Assembly: GCA_002405475.1 (NCBI GenBank)
Contig: DHLX01000018.1
Span: 186,001 to 250,000, forward strand
Length of the DNA: 64,000 bases
Origin: Burkholderiales bacterium UBA4657
GTDB taxonomy: Bacteria; Pseudomonadota; Gammaproteobacteria; Burkholderiales; Burkholderiaceae_E
Reading direction: 5' to 3'
Shown: positions 51,037 to 59,651 of the stretch, one piece after another
How positions within the stretch are numbered: the stretch's first letter is position 1
Layout: every line of letters starts with the position of its first letter
Translations under genes and position numbers: made by a program
The notes under the pieces: generated by a model
Seen by the model: only the letters and a program-made list of their open reading frames with translations
What the model was told of the DNA's origin: nothing
Database searches by the model: none

Positions 51037-51510
51037 ATGCTTGATGTATTAATTTATCTGTTCGAAAACTATTACGCCCCCGAATCGTGCCCGGATTCTG
51101 ATACTCTGGCCAGAAAACTGGCAGCCGTCGGCTTTGAAAACGAGGAAATCGACGAGGCACTCGACTGGTTGTCAGGGTTGTCTCATGCGGTGAGCACGCC
51201 GGCTCAGCACGCAGTGACCGAAGCACCGGCCGGCACGGCCAACTCCTGGCGCTACTACACTGAGCAGGAACGCGAGCGTCTGGGCACGGCGGCCGTTGGT
51301 ATGCTCTGCTTTCTTGACGGTGCCGGGGTATTGTCGTTCAAACAACGTGAATTGGCTATTGAGCGAGCGCTTGCTCTCAATGAAAACCCTGTTTCCATTG
51401 AGGCCATGAAAGTGATCGTGCTGATGGTGTTATGGAGCCAGGAGGCCGAGGTCGATGCCTTGATTCTGGAAGAATTGCTCGACGACGGTAGTCCGCGCAC
51501 CATTCACTGA
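51037..51510 (+). CDS. smg: Smg family protein (DUF494)
   Basis: A 157-residue protein: LDVLIYLFENYYAPESCPDS at the start, WRYYTEQERERLGTAAVGML in the middle and DALILEELLDDGSP at the end are the typical Smg features. The family is conserved next to dprA across beta- and gammaproteobacteria; its biochemical role is unknown. The 60-bp gap from dprA has no obvious terminator. Confidence 0.94.
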   Translation: MLDVLIYLFENYYAPESCPDSDTLARKLAAVGFENEEIDEALDWLSGLSHAVSTPAQHAVTEAPAGTANSWRYYTEQERERLGTAAVGMLCFLDGAGVLSFKQRELAIERALALNENPVSIEAMKVIVLMVLWSQEAEVDALILEELLDDGSPRTIH

Positions 51511-51574
51511 TACACTACCAGCCTTTACAACCACGGACCTCGCGCCGCCAGGTGGTGCCGCGACCTTCAATATC

Positions 51575-54373
51575 ATGTCCAAAACACTCATCATTGCCGA
51601 AAAACCCTCGGTCGCCAACGACATCGCCAAAGCCCTGGGCGGCTTTGCCAAACACGACGGTTATTTTGAATCCGACGACAAAATCATTTCTTCTGCTGTC
51701 GGCCATTTGCTTGAAATTTATGCTGAAGACGACCCAAAACGCGGCAAATGGAGCTTTGCACACTTACCGGTCATTCCTAAAGAATTCAGTCTGCAACCGA
51801 TTGCCAAAAGTGAAGACCGCCTGAAACTGCTAGCCAAGCTGATTCGGCGCAAGGATGTCAGCGCGCTCGTCAATGCCTGCGACGCGGGACGTGAAGGCGA
51901 GCTGATTTTTCGTTATATCGTACAAGCAGCCAAAGCCAAACAGCCGGTGCAACGTTTGTGGCTGCAATCCATGACCCCAGCCGCCATCCGTGAAGGCTTT
52001 ACCCATTTGCGCAGCGATGCTGATATGCAGCCGCTGGCGAATGCGGCGCGCAGTCGCTCCGAAGCCGACTGGATTGTTGGCATTAACGGCACCCGCGCCA
52101 TGACTGCTTTCAACAGCAAAGGCGGTGGCTTTTATCTGACAACGGTGGGGCGGGTACAAACGCCGACACTGGCGGTGGTGGTTGAGCGCGAGAAAAAAAT
52201 CAAAGCCTTTGTGCCGCGCGATTATTGGGAAGTCAAAGCCGAATTCGTCGCCGCTGCTGGTATATATGAAGGGCGCTGGTTTGACCCGAAATTCAAGAAA
52301 AACGAACAGGATGCCGAGCAGCGCGACTCGCGCCTATGGAGCGAGACAGCGGCAAAAACCATCGTCGCGGCGTGTCGTGGCAAGGCCGGCAGCGTCACTG
52401 AAGAAGCCAAGCCAGCGACGCAGCTTTCGCCCCTTTTATTCGATTTAACTTCCTTGCAGCGCGAGGCCAATGCCAAATTCGGCTTCTCGGCCAAAACCAC
52501 GCTCGGTATTGCGCAAGAACTATACGAAAAATTCAAGGTACTGACCTACCCGCGTACCGACTCGCGCCATTTGCCCGAAGACTATATCAAGACCGTCAAA
52601 GCCACGCTCGACAGTCTGAGTGAGCAGAATAATTATTACCCTCATGCCGCAAAAATTTTGAATGGGGGCTGGGTCAAGCCGAACAAGCGCATTTTTGATA
52701 ACAGCAAAATCAGCGACCACTTTGCCATTATTCCGACCCAGGAAGCGCCGAAAAACCTGAACGATGTACAGCAGAAAATTTATGATCTGGTGACCCGGCG
52801 TTTTCTGGCGGTATTTTTTCCGGCAGCCGAATATCTGGTGACGACGCGTATCACCGAAGTCATGGGGCATCACTTCAAGACCGAAGGCAAGGTGCTGGTG
52901 AAACCGGGTTGGCTCGAAATTTATGGCAAGGCCGCGCAGGAAGAAGACGCCACGCTGGTGCCGGTGGCCGCCGCTGAAAAGCCGCTGGCCGACAAGCTTG
53001 AGGCAGTGAAACTGGTGACCAAACCGCCAGCACGCTACTCTGAAGCGACCCTGCTGAGCGCCATGGAAGGCGCAGGGAAAAGTATTGAAGACGACGAATT
53101 GCGCGAAGCCATGGGCGCCAAAGGGCTGGGTACACCAGCGACGCGCGCCGCCATTATTGAAGGCTTGATCAACGAAAAATATATGCTGCGCGAAGGGCGT
53201 GAATTGATACCCACGGCCAAGGCGTTTCAGCTGATGACCTTGCTGCATGGCCTGGGCGTGAGCGAACTGACGCAGCCCGAATTGACCGGCGAGTGGGAAT
53301 ACAAGCTGGCACAAATGGAACGCGGTAAACTCAAGCGTGAAGATTTCATGCGCGAAATCGCGCAGATGACGCAATTGATCGTCAAGCGCGCCCGCGAATA
53401 CGAAAACGACACCATTCCGGGCGACTATGCCACCTTGACAACTCCCTGCCCGAATTGTGGCGGTGTGGTGAAAGAAAATTATCGTCGTTTCGCCTGCGAG
53501 CGCTGCGAGTTTTCCATGAGCAAAACCCCCGGCTCGCGCCAGTTTGAAATTGAAGAAGTCGAGCAATTACTGGCGGCGCGCGAAATTGGCCCTTTACAAG
53601 GTTTTCGCTCAAAAATGGGGCGCCCTTTTGCCGCCATTTTGCGCATCGTCAAAGATGAAGATAACAATAACTACAAACTGGAATTTGATTTTGGCCAAGG
53701 CGCTGGCGCTGACGATGAGGCGGGCGAGGCCATTGATTTTTCTGGGCAAACAGCTGTTGGCGCGTGCCCGAAATGCGGCGCGCAGGTGTTTGAGCATGGC
53801 ATGACGTATGTGTGCGAAAAGACGCCACTGAAACAATGCGACTTCCGTTCCGGCAAGGTCATCTTGCAGCAGGAAATTGCCCGTGAGCAAATGGAAAAAC
53901 TTTTGACCGTGGGGCGTACCGATTTGCTGCAGGGCTTTGTCAGTAATCGCAATGGCCGTAAATTCAAGGCTTTTCTGGTACGCAATCCGGATGGCAAGAT
54001 AGGCTTCGAGTTTGAGAGCAAGACTGGCGCTGGCAAGACCGCTGCGACCAAGGCAGCTGCCCCCAAAGCTTCCAGTGCCAAGGTCGCCAGCACCAAAGCG
54101 ACGGCAAAAAAAGCCGCACCCAAGCCCAAGGCGGCACGCAAGACCGGCGCCGGTCTTCAGCCCAGCCCCGCACTGGCGGCAGTGGTGGGTAACGCACCTT
54201 TGGCACGTACTGAAGTCATTAAAAAATTATGGGACTACATTAAGGCGCACGGCCTGCAGGACGCGAACAACAAGCGCGCCATTAACGCCGACGCCGTATT
54301 GCGCCCCATTTTTGGCAAAGATCAGGTGACCATGTTTGAGCTGGCCGGAATAGTCGGCAAGCATTTGAGCTAA
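51575..54373 (+). CDS. topB: DNA topoisomerase III with C-terminal SWIB domain
   Basis: A 932-residue type IA topoisomerase. The Toprim domain (TLIIAEKPSVANDIAKALGG; ACDAGREGELIFRYIV) is followed by the core with the catalytic tyrosine in VLTYPRTDSRHLPEDYI near residue 325. The C-terminus then holds repeated topoisomerase zinc-ribbon-like modules (about 615-820; some keep CPNC/CERC or CPKCG), a Lys/Ala-rich histone-H1-like linker (about 822-862), and a SWIB/MDM2-like domain (about 865-932; LARTEVIKKLWDYIKAHGLQ, MFELAGIVGKHL). E. coli TopB lacks the last two parts. It relaxes and decatenates single-stranded-containing DNA. Confidence 0.94.
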   Translation: MSKTLIIAEKPSVANDIAKALGGFAKHDGYFESDDKIISSAVGHLLEIYAEDDPKRGKWSFAHLPVIPKEFSLQPIAKSEDRLKLLAKLIRRKDVSALVNACDAGREGELIFRYIVQAAKAKQPVQRLWLQSMTPAAIREGFTHLRSDADMQPLANAARSRSEADWIVGINGTRAMTAFNSKGGGFYLTTVGRVQTPTLAVVVEREKKIKAFVPRDYWEVKAEFVAAAGIYEGRWFDPKFKKNEQDAEQRDSRLWSETAAKTIVAACRGKAGSVTEEAKPATQLSPLLFDLTSLQREANAKFGFSAKTTLGIAQELYEKFKVLTYPRTDSRHLPEDYIKTVKATLDSLSEQNNYYPHAAKILNGGWVKPNKRIFDNSKISDHFAIIPTQEAPKNLNDVQQKIYDLVTRRFLAVFFPAAEYLVTTRITEVMGHHFKTEGKVLVKPGWLEIYGKAAQEEDATLVPVAAAEKPLADKLEAVKLVTKPPARYSEATLLSAMEGAGKSIEDDELREAMGAKGLGTPATRAAIIEGLINEKYMLREGRELIPTAKAFQLMTLLHGLGVSELTQPELTGEWEYKLAQMERGKLKREDFMREIAQMTQLIVKRAREYENDTIPGDYATLTTPCPNCGGVVKENYRRFACERCEFSMSKTPGSRQFEIEEVEQLLAAREIGPLQGFRSKMGRPFAAILRIVKDEDNNNYKLEFDFGQGAGADDEAGEAIDFSGQTAVGACPKCGAQVFEHGMTYVCEKTPLKQCDFRSGKVILQQEIAREQMEKLLTVGRTDLLQGFVSNRNGRKFKAFLVRNPDGKIGFEFESKTGAGKTAATKAAAPKASSAKVASTKATAKKAAPKPKAARKTGAGLQPSPALAAVVGNAPLARTEVIKKLWDYIKAHGLQDANNKRAINADAVLRPIFGKDQVTMFELAGIVGKHLS

Positions 54374-54395
54374 GCCAGACGGCTTGGCTTAAGGC

Positions 54396-54863
54396 TTACT
54401 CTTTGGTGCTTTTCAACAAGGTGCCGCGACATTTTTTGCTACCGCACAGGCATTGATATTCTTTTTTAAGTTTTTTAGTCAGCCTGGCGTCTATGGTCAA
54501 CCCATAGTCGTAAAACAATTCGTCGCCTGCGCTGATGTTTTTGCGCGCCTTGATAAATACGCGCTGTTCCCCATCAATTTCAATCTGTTCAGCCTTGCAA
54601 TTCGGGCTACAGGAATGATTGATCCAGCGCGCGCTATTGCCCTGGGCACCGCCGTCGATCACCATGCCCTCGTCAATGTCGAAAAAGAAAGTATGGTTCG
54701 GTTCCAGCGGGTTATGCGGATGGCGCTTTAATGCCTGTTCCCAGGTAATACGTTCACCCTTGTATTCAATGATGCGCTCACCTTTTTCAAGATCACGGGC
54801 AGCAAACACACCTTTGCCATGCACGCCTGAAGCGCGCACAACGAATTTTTTATCGCGTGACAT
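54396..54863 (-). CDS. SET-domain protein-lysine methyltransferase
   Basis: A 155-residue protein that is essentially one SET domain with a post-SET segment. GVHGKGVFAARDLEKGERII begins it, WINHSCSPNCKAEQ is the SAM/substrate knot motif, DELFYDYGL supplies the catalytic Tyr, and CLCGSKKCRG is the zinc-binding post-SET. It would transfer methyl groups from SAM to lysines of proteins. It faces the topoisomerase gene convergently, 22 bp apart. Bacterial SET proteins are sporadic; the substrate is unknown. Confidence 0.92.
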   Translation of the reverse strand: MSRDKKFVVRASGVHGKGVFAARDLEKGERIIEYKGERITWEQALKRHPHNPLEPNHTFFFDIDEGMVIDGGAQGNSARWINHSCSPNCKAEQIEIDGEQRVFIKARKNISAGDELFYDYGLTIDARLTKKLKKEYQCLCGSKKCRGTLLKSTKE

Positions 54864-54898
54864 AAATGGAATTTAAGAGAATAGAATAAGACGCGAGT

Positions 54899-55039
54899 TT
54901 ACCAGCCGCACAAGACAAAGATCTGGTTGGCGACATCGACCATGAATTCGGGCCGCAGATACGCCGTGAAACCTAGCCCGAGCAGGCTCAAGGCCAGTGC
55001 CGCCAGCACCAGCTTAAGCCACAGAAATCGGGTATTCAT
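54899..55039 (-). CDS. 46-residue single-helix membrane peptide coupled to the MFS gene
   Basis: The minus strand encodes 46 residues beginning MNTRFLWLKLVLAALALSLL, then LGLGFTAYLRPEFMVDVA and ending ILVLCGW-like sequence (NQIFVLCGW). Residues about 7-28 are a membrane helix with Lys/Arg before it. The ATG overlaps the MFS stop as ATGA, which argues for translation. I do not recognise a family; it may be a transporter accessory peptide. Confidence 0.68.
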   Translation of the reverse strand: MNTRFLWLKLVLAALALSLLGLGFTAYLRPEFMVDVANQIFVLCGW

Positions 55040-56271
55040 GCCGGCGCCAGCGCCTGCGGGCGTGCTATGGCGCTTTCTCGAATCGGCAGGTTAATCAGTG
55101 CCGCGAATACGCCAAGTGCAATGGCAATGCCCCACACCACGTTGTAATTGCCGCAGCGATCGTACAGCCAGCCTCCGGCCCATACGCCCAGAAACGAGCC
55201 CACCTGATGGCTGAAAAAAACAAAGCCCGACAACATGCCCAAATAACGCACCCCGAAAATGGTGGCAATGACACCACTGGTCAGGGGTACGGTAGATAAC
55301 CACAGCAAGCCCATGGCGGCAGCAAAGACGTAAACGCTGGCAGCACTCAACGGCAGGAACAGGAACAGGCTGATCGCCACGGCGCGCAGAAAATAAATAC
55401 TGGACAGCAAATATTTTTTCGGCAGATAGTTACCGAGCAATCCGGCACTATAAGTGCCGATGATGTTGAATAGACCGATCAGCGCCAGCGCCCAGACCGC
55501 AACGTGCGGTGAAAGACCATGATCTTTCAGATAGGCCGGCAGGTGTACGCCTATGAAGACCACCTGAAAGCCACAGACAAAATAACCGGCCATGAGCATT
55601 TGAAAACTGCGATAGCCAAAGGCCTCGCGTACCGCTTCCAGAATACCTTGTTGTTTTGTCGTGGCCTCGGACTGTACGGCCGGTGGCTCGCGCAAACCCC
55701 AGGATAAGGGTGCCATGAGCAAAGCCACCGCCGCCAGAACAAATAAAGCGTGTTGCCAGCCGAAGCCGCTGATTAGACTTTGCTCAATCGGCACCATGAT
55801 GAACTGACCAAACGACCCGGCCGCCGCCGCAATGCCGAGCGCGGTCGAGCGTTTTTCAGGGCGGGCAGTACGACCGATGACGCCATAAATGACGGCGTAG
55901 GTACTGCCTGACAAGGCCAGGCCGATCAAAAGGCCTGCCGAGGCGGAAAACCAGAACCCGGTACTGGTCAGTGCCATACATAACAAGCCAGCACTATAGA
56001 GCAGTGCTGCAAGCAGTAGTGTGCGTGGTGCGCCATAACGGTCAGCCAGCATACCGGCAAAGGGCTGGCTGGCACCCCATAATAAATTTTGTAGCGCCAA
56101 AGCGAAGGCAAACGTTTCACGCGTCCAGCCATGCGCTTGCGTCATGGGCAGTTGCCAAAAGCCGAAACCATGGCGTATCCCCATCGACAGCGAAACAACC
56201 AGGCCGCCGCATAACAGCACGGTGAACAGGGAAAGACGGGTATTGAGCGGGGCTGAAGAGAAGGTGAACAT
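55036..56271 (-). CDS. Major facilitator superfamily transporter
   Basis: A 411-residue protein with about twelve membrane helices. ASQPFAGMLADRYGAPRTLL is the loop 2-3 MFS signature, and LGIAAAAGSFGQFIMVPIEQ follows. It resembles OxlT/monocarboxylate-type antiporters. The start at 56271 (MFTFSSAPLN) is chosen over an extension to 56319 that has no ribosome site. It is translationally coupled to the following 46-residue peptide. Substrate unknown. Confidence 0.9.
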   Translation of the reverse strand: MFTFSSAPLNTRLSLFTVLLCGGLVVSLSMGIRHGFGFWQLPMTQAHGWTRETFAFALALQNLLWGASQPFAGMLADRYGAPRTLLLAALLYSAGLLCMALTSTGFWFSASAGLLIGLALSGSTYAVIYGVIGRTARPEKRSTALGIAAAAGSFGQFIMVPIEQSLISGFGWQHALFVLAAVALLMAPLSWGLREPPAVQSEATTKQQGILEAVREAFGYRSFQMLMAGYFVCGFQVVFIGVHLPAYLKDHGLSPHVAVWALALIGLFNIIGTYSAGLLGNYLPKKYLLSSIYFLRAVAISLFLFLPLSAASVYVFAAAMGLLWLSTVPLTSGVIATIFGVRYLGMLSGFVFFSHQVGSFLGVWAGGWLYDRCGNYNVVWGIAIALGVFAALINLPIRESAIARPQALAPA

Positions 56272-56379
56272 AAGGCAGCATAACGGGTTGTTATGAGTGG
56301 CGCAACCTATACCACCCATAACATACTGTTCACAACATCGAGCGACTATCTAAGCTAGAGCGAGCTGTCATCTGAATTA

Positions 56380-57732
56380 TCAGGGAAAGCGATAGCTGAT
56401 TTGGGCTCCCAGAATATGCACATGCTGTTTGAACGTGCCCGTCAAGGTACCAGACAGGTTGCCTGTAGGGTCGTTATCTTCACGGCGACCGTTCAGATCC
56501 GAGTTTTTGACCTTGACATAGGTATAACCAAAATCTATTTTCATACGCTCGGAAGCGGCATATTGAATACCGCCAGATATCCAGAAACGATCATTGTCAG
56601 GTAGGCGTGCGGTTCTGTATTGCTGGGGTACCGGACTTTCATCATAAGCTACACCTAGTCTGAGTTTCCAGGAATCACTCCACTGGTAGCTTGTCCCGAC
56701 TGAATAGCGCATGGTATTGGTCCAGTTATAACGAGTACTGGACAGTACCGAGCCACTGCTTCTTAGAAATTCTAGTTTTTGCACTGTGCTCCATTGTGTC
56801 CACATCAAGTCAGCCATGATGTCCCATTTGGGGTTTAGCTTGTTATGCACTGAAAAATGGGCAGCAGCAGGTACTTTGATATCAGACTTGACTGCACCGT
56901 TGACGAAATTGGCAGCCAGGGCAGCTTCTAGGGCACCATTGGTGCTGGTGGCGCGATTGAAGATCACGTCCCCCGAAACATTGAATTTGACCGCAGAACG
57001 ATAGTGAATGCCGAAAGACAAGGTGTCCGTGGGTTTATAGCGTAAACCCAGGTTATAGCCAAAGGCATCATCCGAGCCTTCGACTTTGGTGAGGCTTTCG
57101 CGAAAGTTCAAAGTAGGGATGAGCGCTGGATTGACCGAAGCTGCAACCGCCGCATAGTTTTGCATGCTGGTAAGTTTGGCCTCTAGTCGCTGCCAGTTGA
57201 GTCCACCACCAATGGAAAGCACTGGACTGACTTTGTAGGCCAAAGCAAAATTGAGATTAATGGTTTCAATATCTGAACCCACTCCTTGATAACGACCCAT
57301 CCAGTCCTGGTTATATTCAGTTTTCAGGCCAAACGGGGTATTGAGAGCGAAACCTGTATGCCAATTGGAATTAATCTGGCGTGTATAGAAAAAATTCGGC
57401 ATGACAGTCGTCTTTGACATATTTGCCGTTTGTCCCAGCGTAACCCCTGCTGCGGGCGTCGATGCGCGGTTGTTCCAATCTCTATTGTTATTGAGCAGAT
57501 AGATGGCACCGGCAATATGACTGCCCTGTAATTCTGTCATGGCAGCCGGGTTATACCAGACCACGGACGCGTCTTCCGCTACTGCCGCCCCCCCGGCATA
57601 GGCATTACCCAGCCCACTGCCACTTTGTGTTTGAGATGCGAAACCTGCCGCAACTGCGACTTGGGGCTGCAAATGAAAAATGAGTACCGATAAACTTGTA
57701 CCAATCAGGCTATAACGGGAAAAAGGTTTCAC
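56380..57732 (-). CDS. OmpP1/FadL-family outer-membrane transporter
   Basis: A 450-residue beta-barrel protein. The signal peptide ends VAVAAGFASQTQSGSGLGNA, and AGGAAVAEDASVVWYNPAAM is the FadL N-terminal hatch signature, including the NPA turn; the C-terminus ends in a membrane-insertion aromatic (ISYRFP). The GTG at 57732 is chosen because AGGAGA lies five bases upstream; the in-frame ATG at 57783 lacks one and gives an unlikely leader. FadL proteins move long-chain fatty acids or aromatic hydrocarbons through the outer membrane. Confidence 0.92.
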   Translation of the reverse strand: MKPFSRYSLIGTSLSVLIFHLQPQVAVAAGFASQTQSGSGLGNAYAGGAAVAEDASVVWYNPAAMTELQGSHIAGAIYLLNNNRDWNNRASTPAAGVTLGQTANMSKTTVMPNFFYTRQINSNWHTGFALNTPFGLKTEYNQDWMGRYQGVGSDIETINLNFALAYKVSPVLSIGGGLNWQRLEAKLTSMQNYAAVAASVNPALIPTLNFRESLTKVEGSDDAFGYNLGLRYKPTDTLSFGIHYRSAVKFNVSGDVIFNRATSTNGALEAALAANFVNGAVKSDIKVPAAAHFSVHNKLNPKWDIMADLMWTQWSTVQKLEFLRSSGSVLSSTRYNWTNTMRYSVGTSYQWSDSWKLRLGVAYDESPVPQQYRTARLPDNDRFWISGGIQYAASERMKIDFGYTYVKVKNSDLNGRREDNDPTGNLSGTLTGTFKQHVHILGAQISYRFP

Positions 57733-57845
57733 ATTTGTCTCCTGGCTAATTATGTTTTTCGATACTATGACTGACTGAAACAAATGGCAACATCTGCTTG
57801 GGAATTTTTTAACGTATTCACACTAAATTTTTAGAGGGCATTCTC

Positions 57846-58346
57846 ATGATTAGTGCCGGCCAGGCTTTACCCGAAGGCTTGCTGTACGAGCTACCCGAAA
57901 CGGCGACGGGCGTATGTGCGACTCAAGCCGCAGCGTTAAAAGTCAGCGAACTGGTTGCGGGTAAGCACCTGGTGATTTTTGCCGTACCCGGCGCTTTTAC
58001 GCCTACTTGTTCAGCGCAGCATTTGCCGGCTTTCATTCAACTTTCAGACGCTTTCAGAGCGCGCGGTATTGATGAAATCTGGTGTGTATCGGTGAATGAT
58101 GCTTATGTCATGCAGGCTTGGGGACAGGCGCAGCAGAGTCGAAATCGGGTGCGTCTACTGGCCGACGGAGCGGCACGCTGGACTCGGGCTCTGGGGCTGG
58201 AGCAGGATGCTAGTGAGCGTGGCCTGGGGCTGCGTTCAAAACGTTATGCCATGATTGTTCATGACGGTGCGGTGCAATATCTCGCTGTCGAAGCGCCGGG
58301 GCAATTCGAGGCCAGTCGGGCTGAGCGCGTACTGCAAAGACTATGA
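57846..58346 (+). CDS. Peroxiredoxin, Prx5-type
   Basis: A 166-residue thioredoxin-fold peroxidase. AVPGAFTPTCSAQHLPAFIQ contains the peroxidatic Cys55 and preceding Thr; VNDAYVMQAWGQAQQSRNRV follows as in Prx5/AhpC-TSA type II enzymes. No C-terminal resolving Cys is obvious, so reduction by an external glutaredoxin or thiol is likely, consistent with the glutathione genes elsewhere in the window. It is divergent from the FadL gene. Confidence 0.9.
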   Translation: MISAGQALPEGLLYELPETATGVCATQAAALKVSELVAGKHLVIFAVPGAFTPTCSAQHLPAFIQLSDAFRARGIDEIWCVSVNDAYVMQAWGQAQQSRNRVRLLADGAARWTRALGLEQDASERGLGLRSKRYAMIVHDGAVQYLAVEAPGQFEASRAERVLQRL

Positions 58347-58359
58347 CTGGCGGCTAAAG

Positions 58360-58767
58360 TTAGACGCCATGAAAAGTCGATAAACAGACATACCAAATAG
58401 TGTCGCGGCTAATGACCTGATAAGACTGTCGCCAATGGCGAATGATTGAATTATCGGCAGATCGCATTTCCCAGATGAAAGTTACGATAGCTGAATATCG
58501 TCCCAGAGTACAGATCTCAAAGTCGCGGGTGGTGAAGTGCGTATATCCTTCCTGGCGCCATTTTTCCGCTACTGACTGAAAAAAACTTGATGCCTGCTGA
58601 TGGTCGGGAAGCAGAACTACCGTTCCATCGGCTCGAATACTCATGGCCGGCTGATGATAATGTGCGATAAACGAATCCCAGTCACGTGCATCGAATGTTG
58701 CCGCATAGCTGGAAAAATATTGGACTAATTCAGTATAGAGGGAATGTTGAGCAGACAGTGTTTGCAT
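58360..58767 (-). CDS. NTF2/SnoaL-like protein
   Basis: A 135-residue protein with an NTF2-like alpha/beta pattern: YFSSYAATFDARDWDSFIAH, then GTVVLLPDHQQASSFFQSVA and TTRDFEICTLGRYSAIVTFI. No catalytic residues are clear, and the family covers enzymes and binding proteins. It ends 13 bp from the convergent peroxiredoxin stop. Function unknown. Confidence 0.78.
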   Translation of the reverse strand: MQTLSAQHSLYTELVQYFSSYAATFDARDWDSFIAHYHQPAMSIRADGTVVLLPDHQQASSFFQSVAEKWRQEGYTHFTTRDFEICTLGRYSAIVTFIWEMRSADNSIIRHWRQSYQVISRDTIWYVCLSTFHGV

Positions 58768-58829
58768 ACAAGCAATTTAGGAAATAACAAAAAACCCTCT
58801 ACACAGTGTGTGTAGGATGAGCTTCACAC

Positions 58830-59321
58830 TTATCTCACTATAGACAAGGGCAAAAACAGACTGCGAGGGGAATTCGGTAAGGCGATGAAACCATGATGCT
58901 GATAAAAATTGGTAGCGACTTTGTCTTTGGCATCTACAAATAATGCAAAAGCTGCAATTTCTGAGCGAGCGGCACGGTCGAGTGCGTCAGCCAGCAATGC
59001 ACCGCCCAAACCTTGGCCTTTGAACGCCCGGTCAACAGCTAAGCGCCCCATACGAACGGCAGGCACTGTCGGATAGCGTGGTAGCTTCTTGCTCATGTTG
59101 GTGGGCAAATCAACTAATAGTATGCTTGCTGAAGCCAGAGTGTAGTAACCAGCAATGCGCTGTTCGTCTGTTATGGCTACGAAGCAGGCAGCGACCCGAC
59201 GACGAATATCTTGCGTTACCTGCTCACGCAGATAGCGATTCAGCGGTTCTGAATCGCTACGAAAAGTCGTGCGATCATGCGTGGCATCGAGCAGTGCCAG
59301 ACTAAATGGAGCACGACTCAT
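58830..59321 (-). CDS. GNAT acetyltransferase toxin of a DUF1778/GNAT module
   Basis: A 163-residue GNAT. RMGRLAVDRAFKGQGLGGAL is the acetyl-CoA-binding motif and VATNFYQHHGFIAL carries the catalytic tyrosine. Paired with a DUF1778 gene it matches the TacT/AtaT/ItaT toxins, which acetylate the amino group of aminoacyl-tRNAs and halt translation. Its ATG overlaps the antitoxin stop (ATGA). Confidence 0.9.
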   Translation of the reverse strand: MSRAPFSLALLDATHDRTTFRSDSEPLNRYLREQVTQDIRRRVAACFVAITDEQRIAGYYTLASASILLVDLPTNMSKKLPRYPTVPAVRMGRLAVDRAFKGQGLGGALLADALDRAARSEIAAFALFVDAKDKVATNFYQHHGFIALPNSPRSLFLPLSIVR

Positions 59322-59599
59322 TGAGTGCGCAGGAGTTTATTACGGCGCGCGAAGGCACGCTTTAATGCTGGAGATGGTTTCGGTGGCGACAATAAAGTTT
59401 GCGCAAAAAATTCTTGATCTGCTAACGACAGTTTAACGACTTCAGCCTGTTCAATTGCGCGTTGTGCTGCGTCCTGAACAGCAGTCACAACGAAATCAGT
59501 CATAGTGCGGCCTTGGAGTTCAGCAGCACGCTTGAGCATTGCGTGCAAATCGGTACTAATCCGAGCTTCAAGACGGGCAGTAGCTAGGGTAGCGGGCAT
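59318..59599 (-). CDS. DUF1778 antitoxin (ribbon-helix-helix)
   Basis: A 93-residue protein. The N-terminal ribbon-helix-helix (TARLEARISTDLHAMLKRAA; LQGRTMTDFVVTAVQDA) binds DNA; the C-terminal segment (LSLADQEFFAQTLLSPPKPS) is the toxin-wrapping tail found in this family. It has an AGGAGG ribosome site and is preceded by the 21-bp palindrome that probably serves as its operator. Confidence 0.93.
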   Translation of the reverse strand: MPATLATARLEARISTDLHAMLKRAAELQGRTMTDFVVTAVQDAAQRAIEQAEVVKLSLADQEFFAQTLLSPPKPSPALKRAFARRNKLLRTQ

Positions 59600-59619
59600 A
59601 GCAAAGTCCTCCTGATATG

Positions 59620-59648
59620 ATTATACGGCAAATTGCCGTATATATCTA
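59620..59648 (-). promoter_or_regulatory. Promoter and palindromic operator of the DUF1778/GNAT pair
   Basis: On the minus strand TAGATA (-35) and a perfect TATAAT (-10) are 17 bp apart. A 21-bp palindrome, TATACGGCAA-A-TTGCCGTATA at 59622-59642, covers the spacer and overlaps the -10. This is the usual layout for autorepression by a ribbon-helix-helix antitoxin. The -35 starts just 3' of the upstream oxidoreductase stop. Confidence 0.88.
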
Positions 59649-59651
59649 GCC

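Noticed and set aside
52520..53566. 348-codon open frame on the minus strand inside the topoisomerase gene
   Set aside because: It is antisense to conserved topoisomerase sequence, has no ribosome site or family features, and shows the Phe/His/Gln-rich composition typical of shadow frames.
54371..54391. 7-bp inverted repeat (TAAGCCA/TGGCTTA) between the topoisomerase and SET genes
   Set aside because: Short stem, 7-base loop and no T-run on either strand; too weak to call a terminator.
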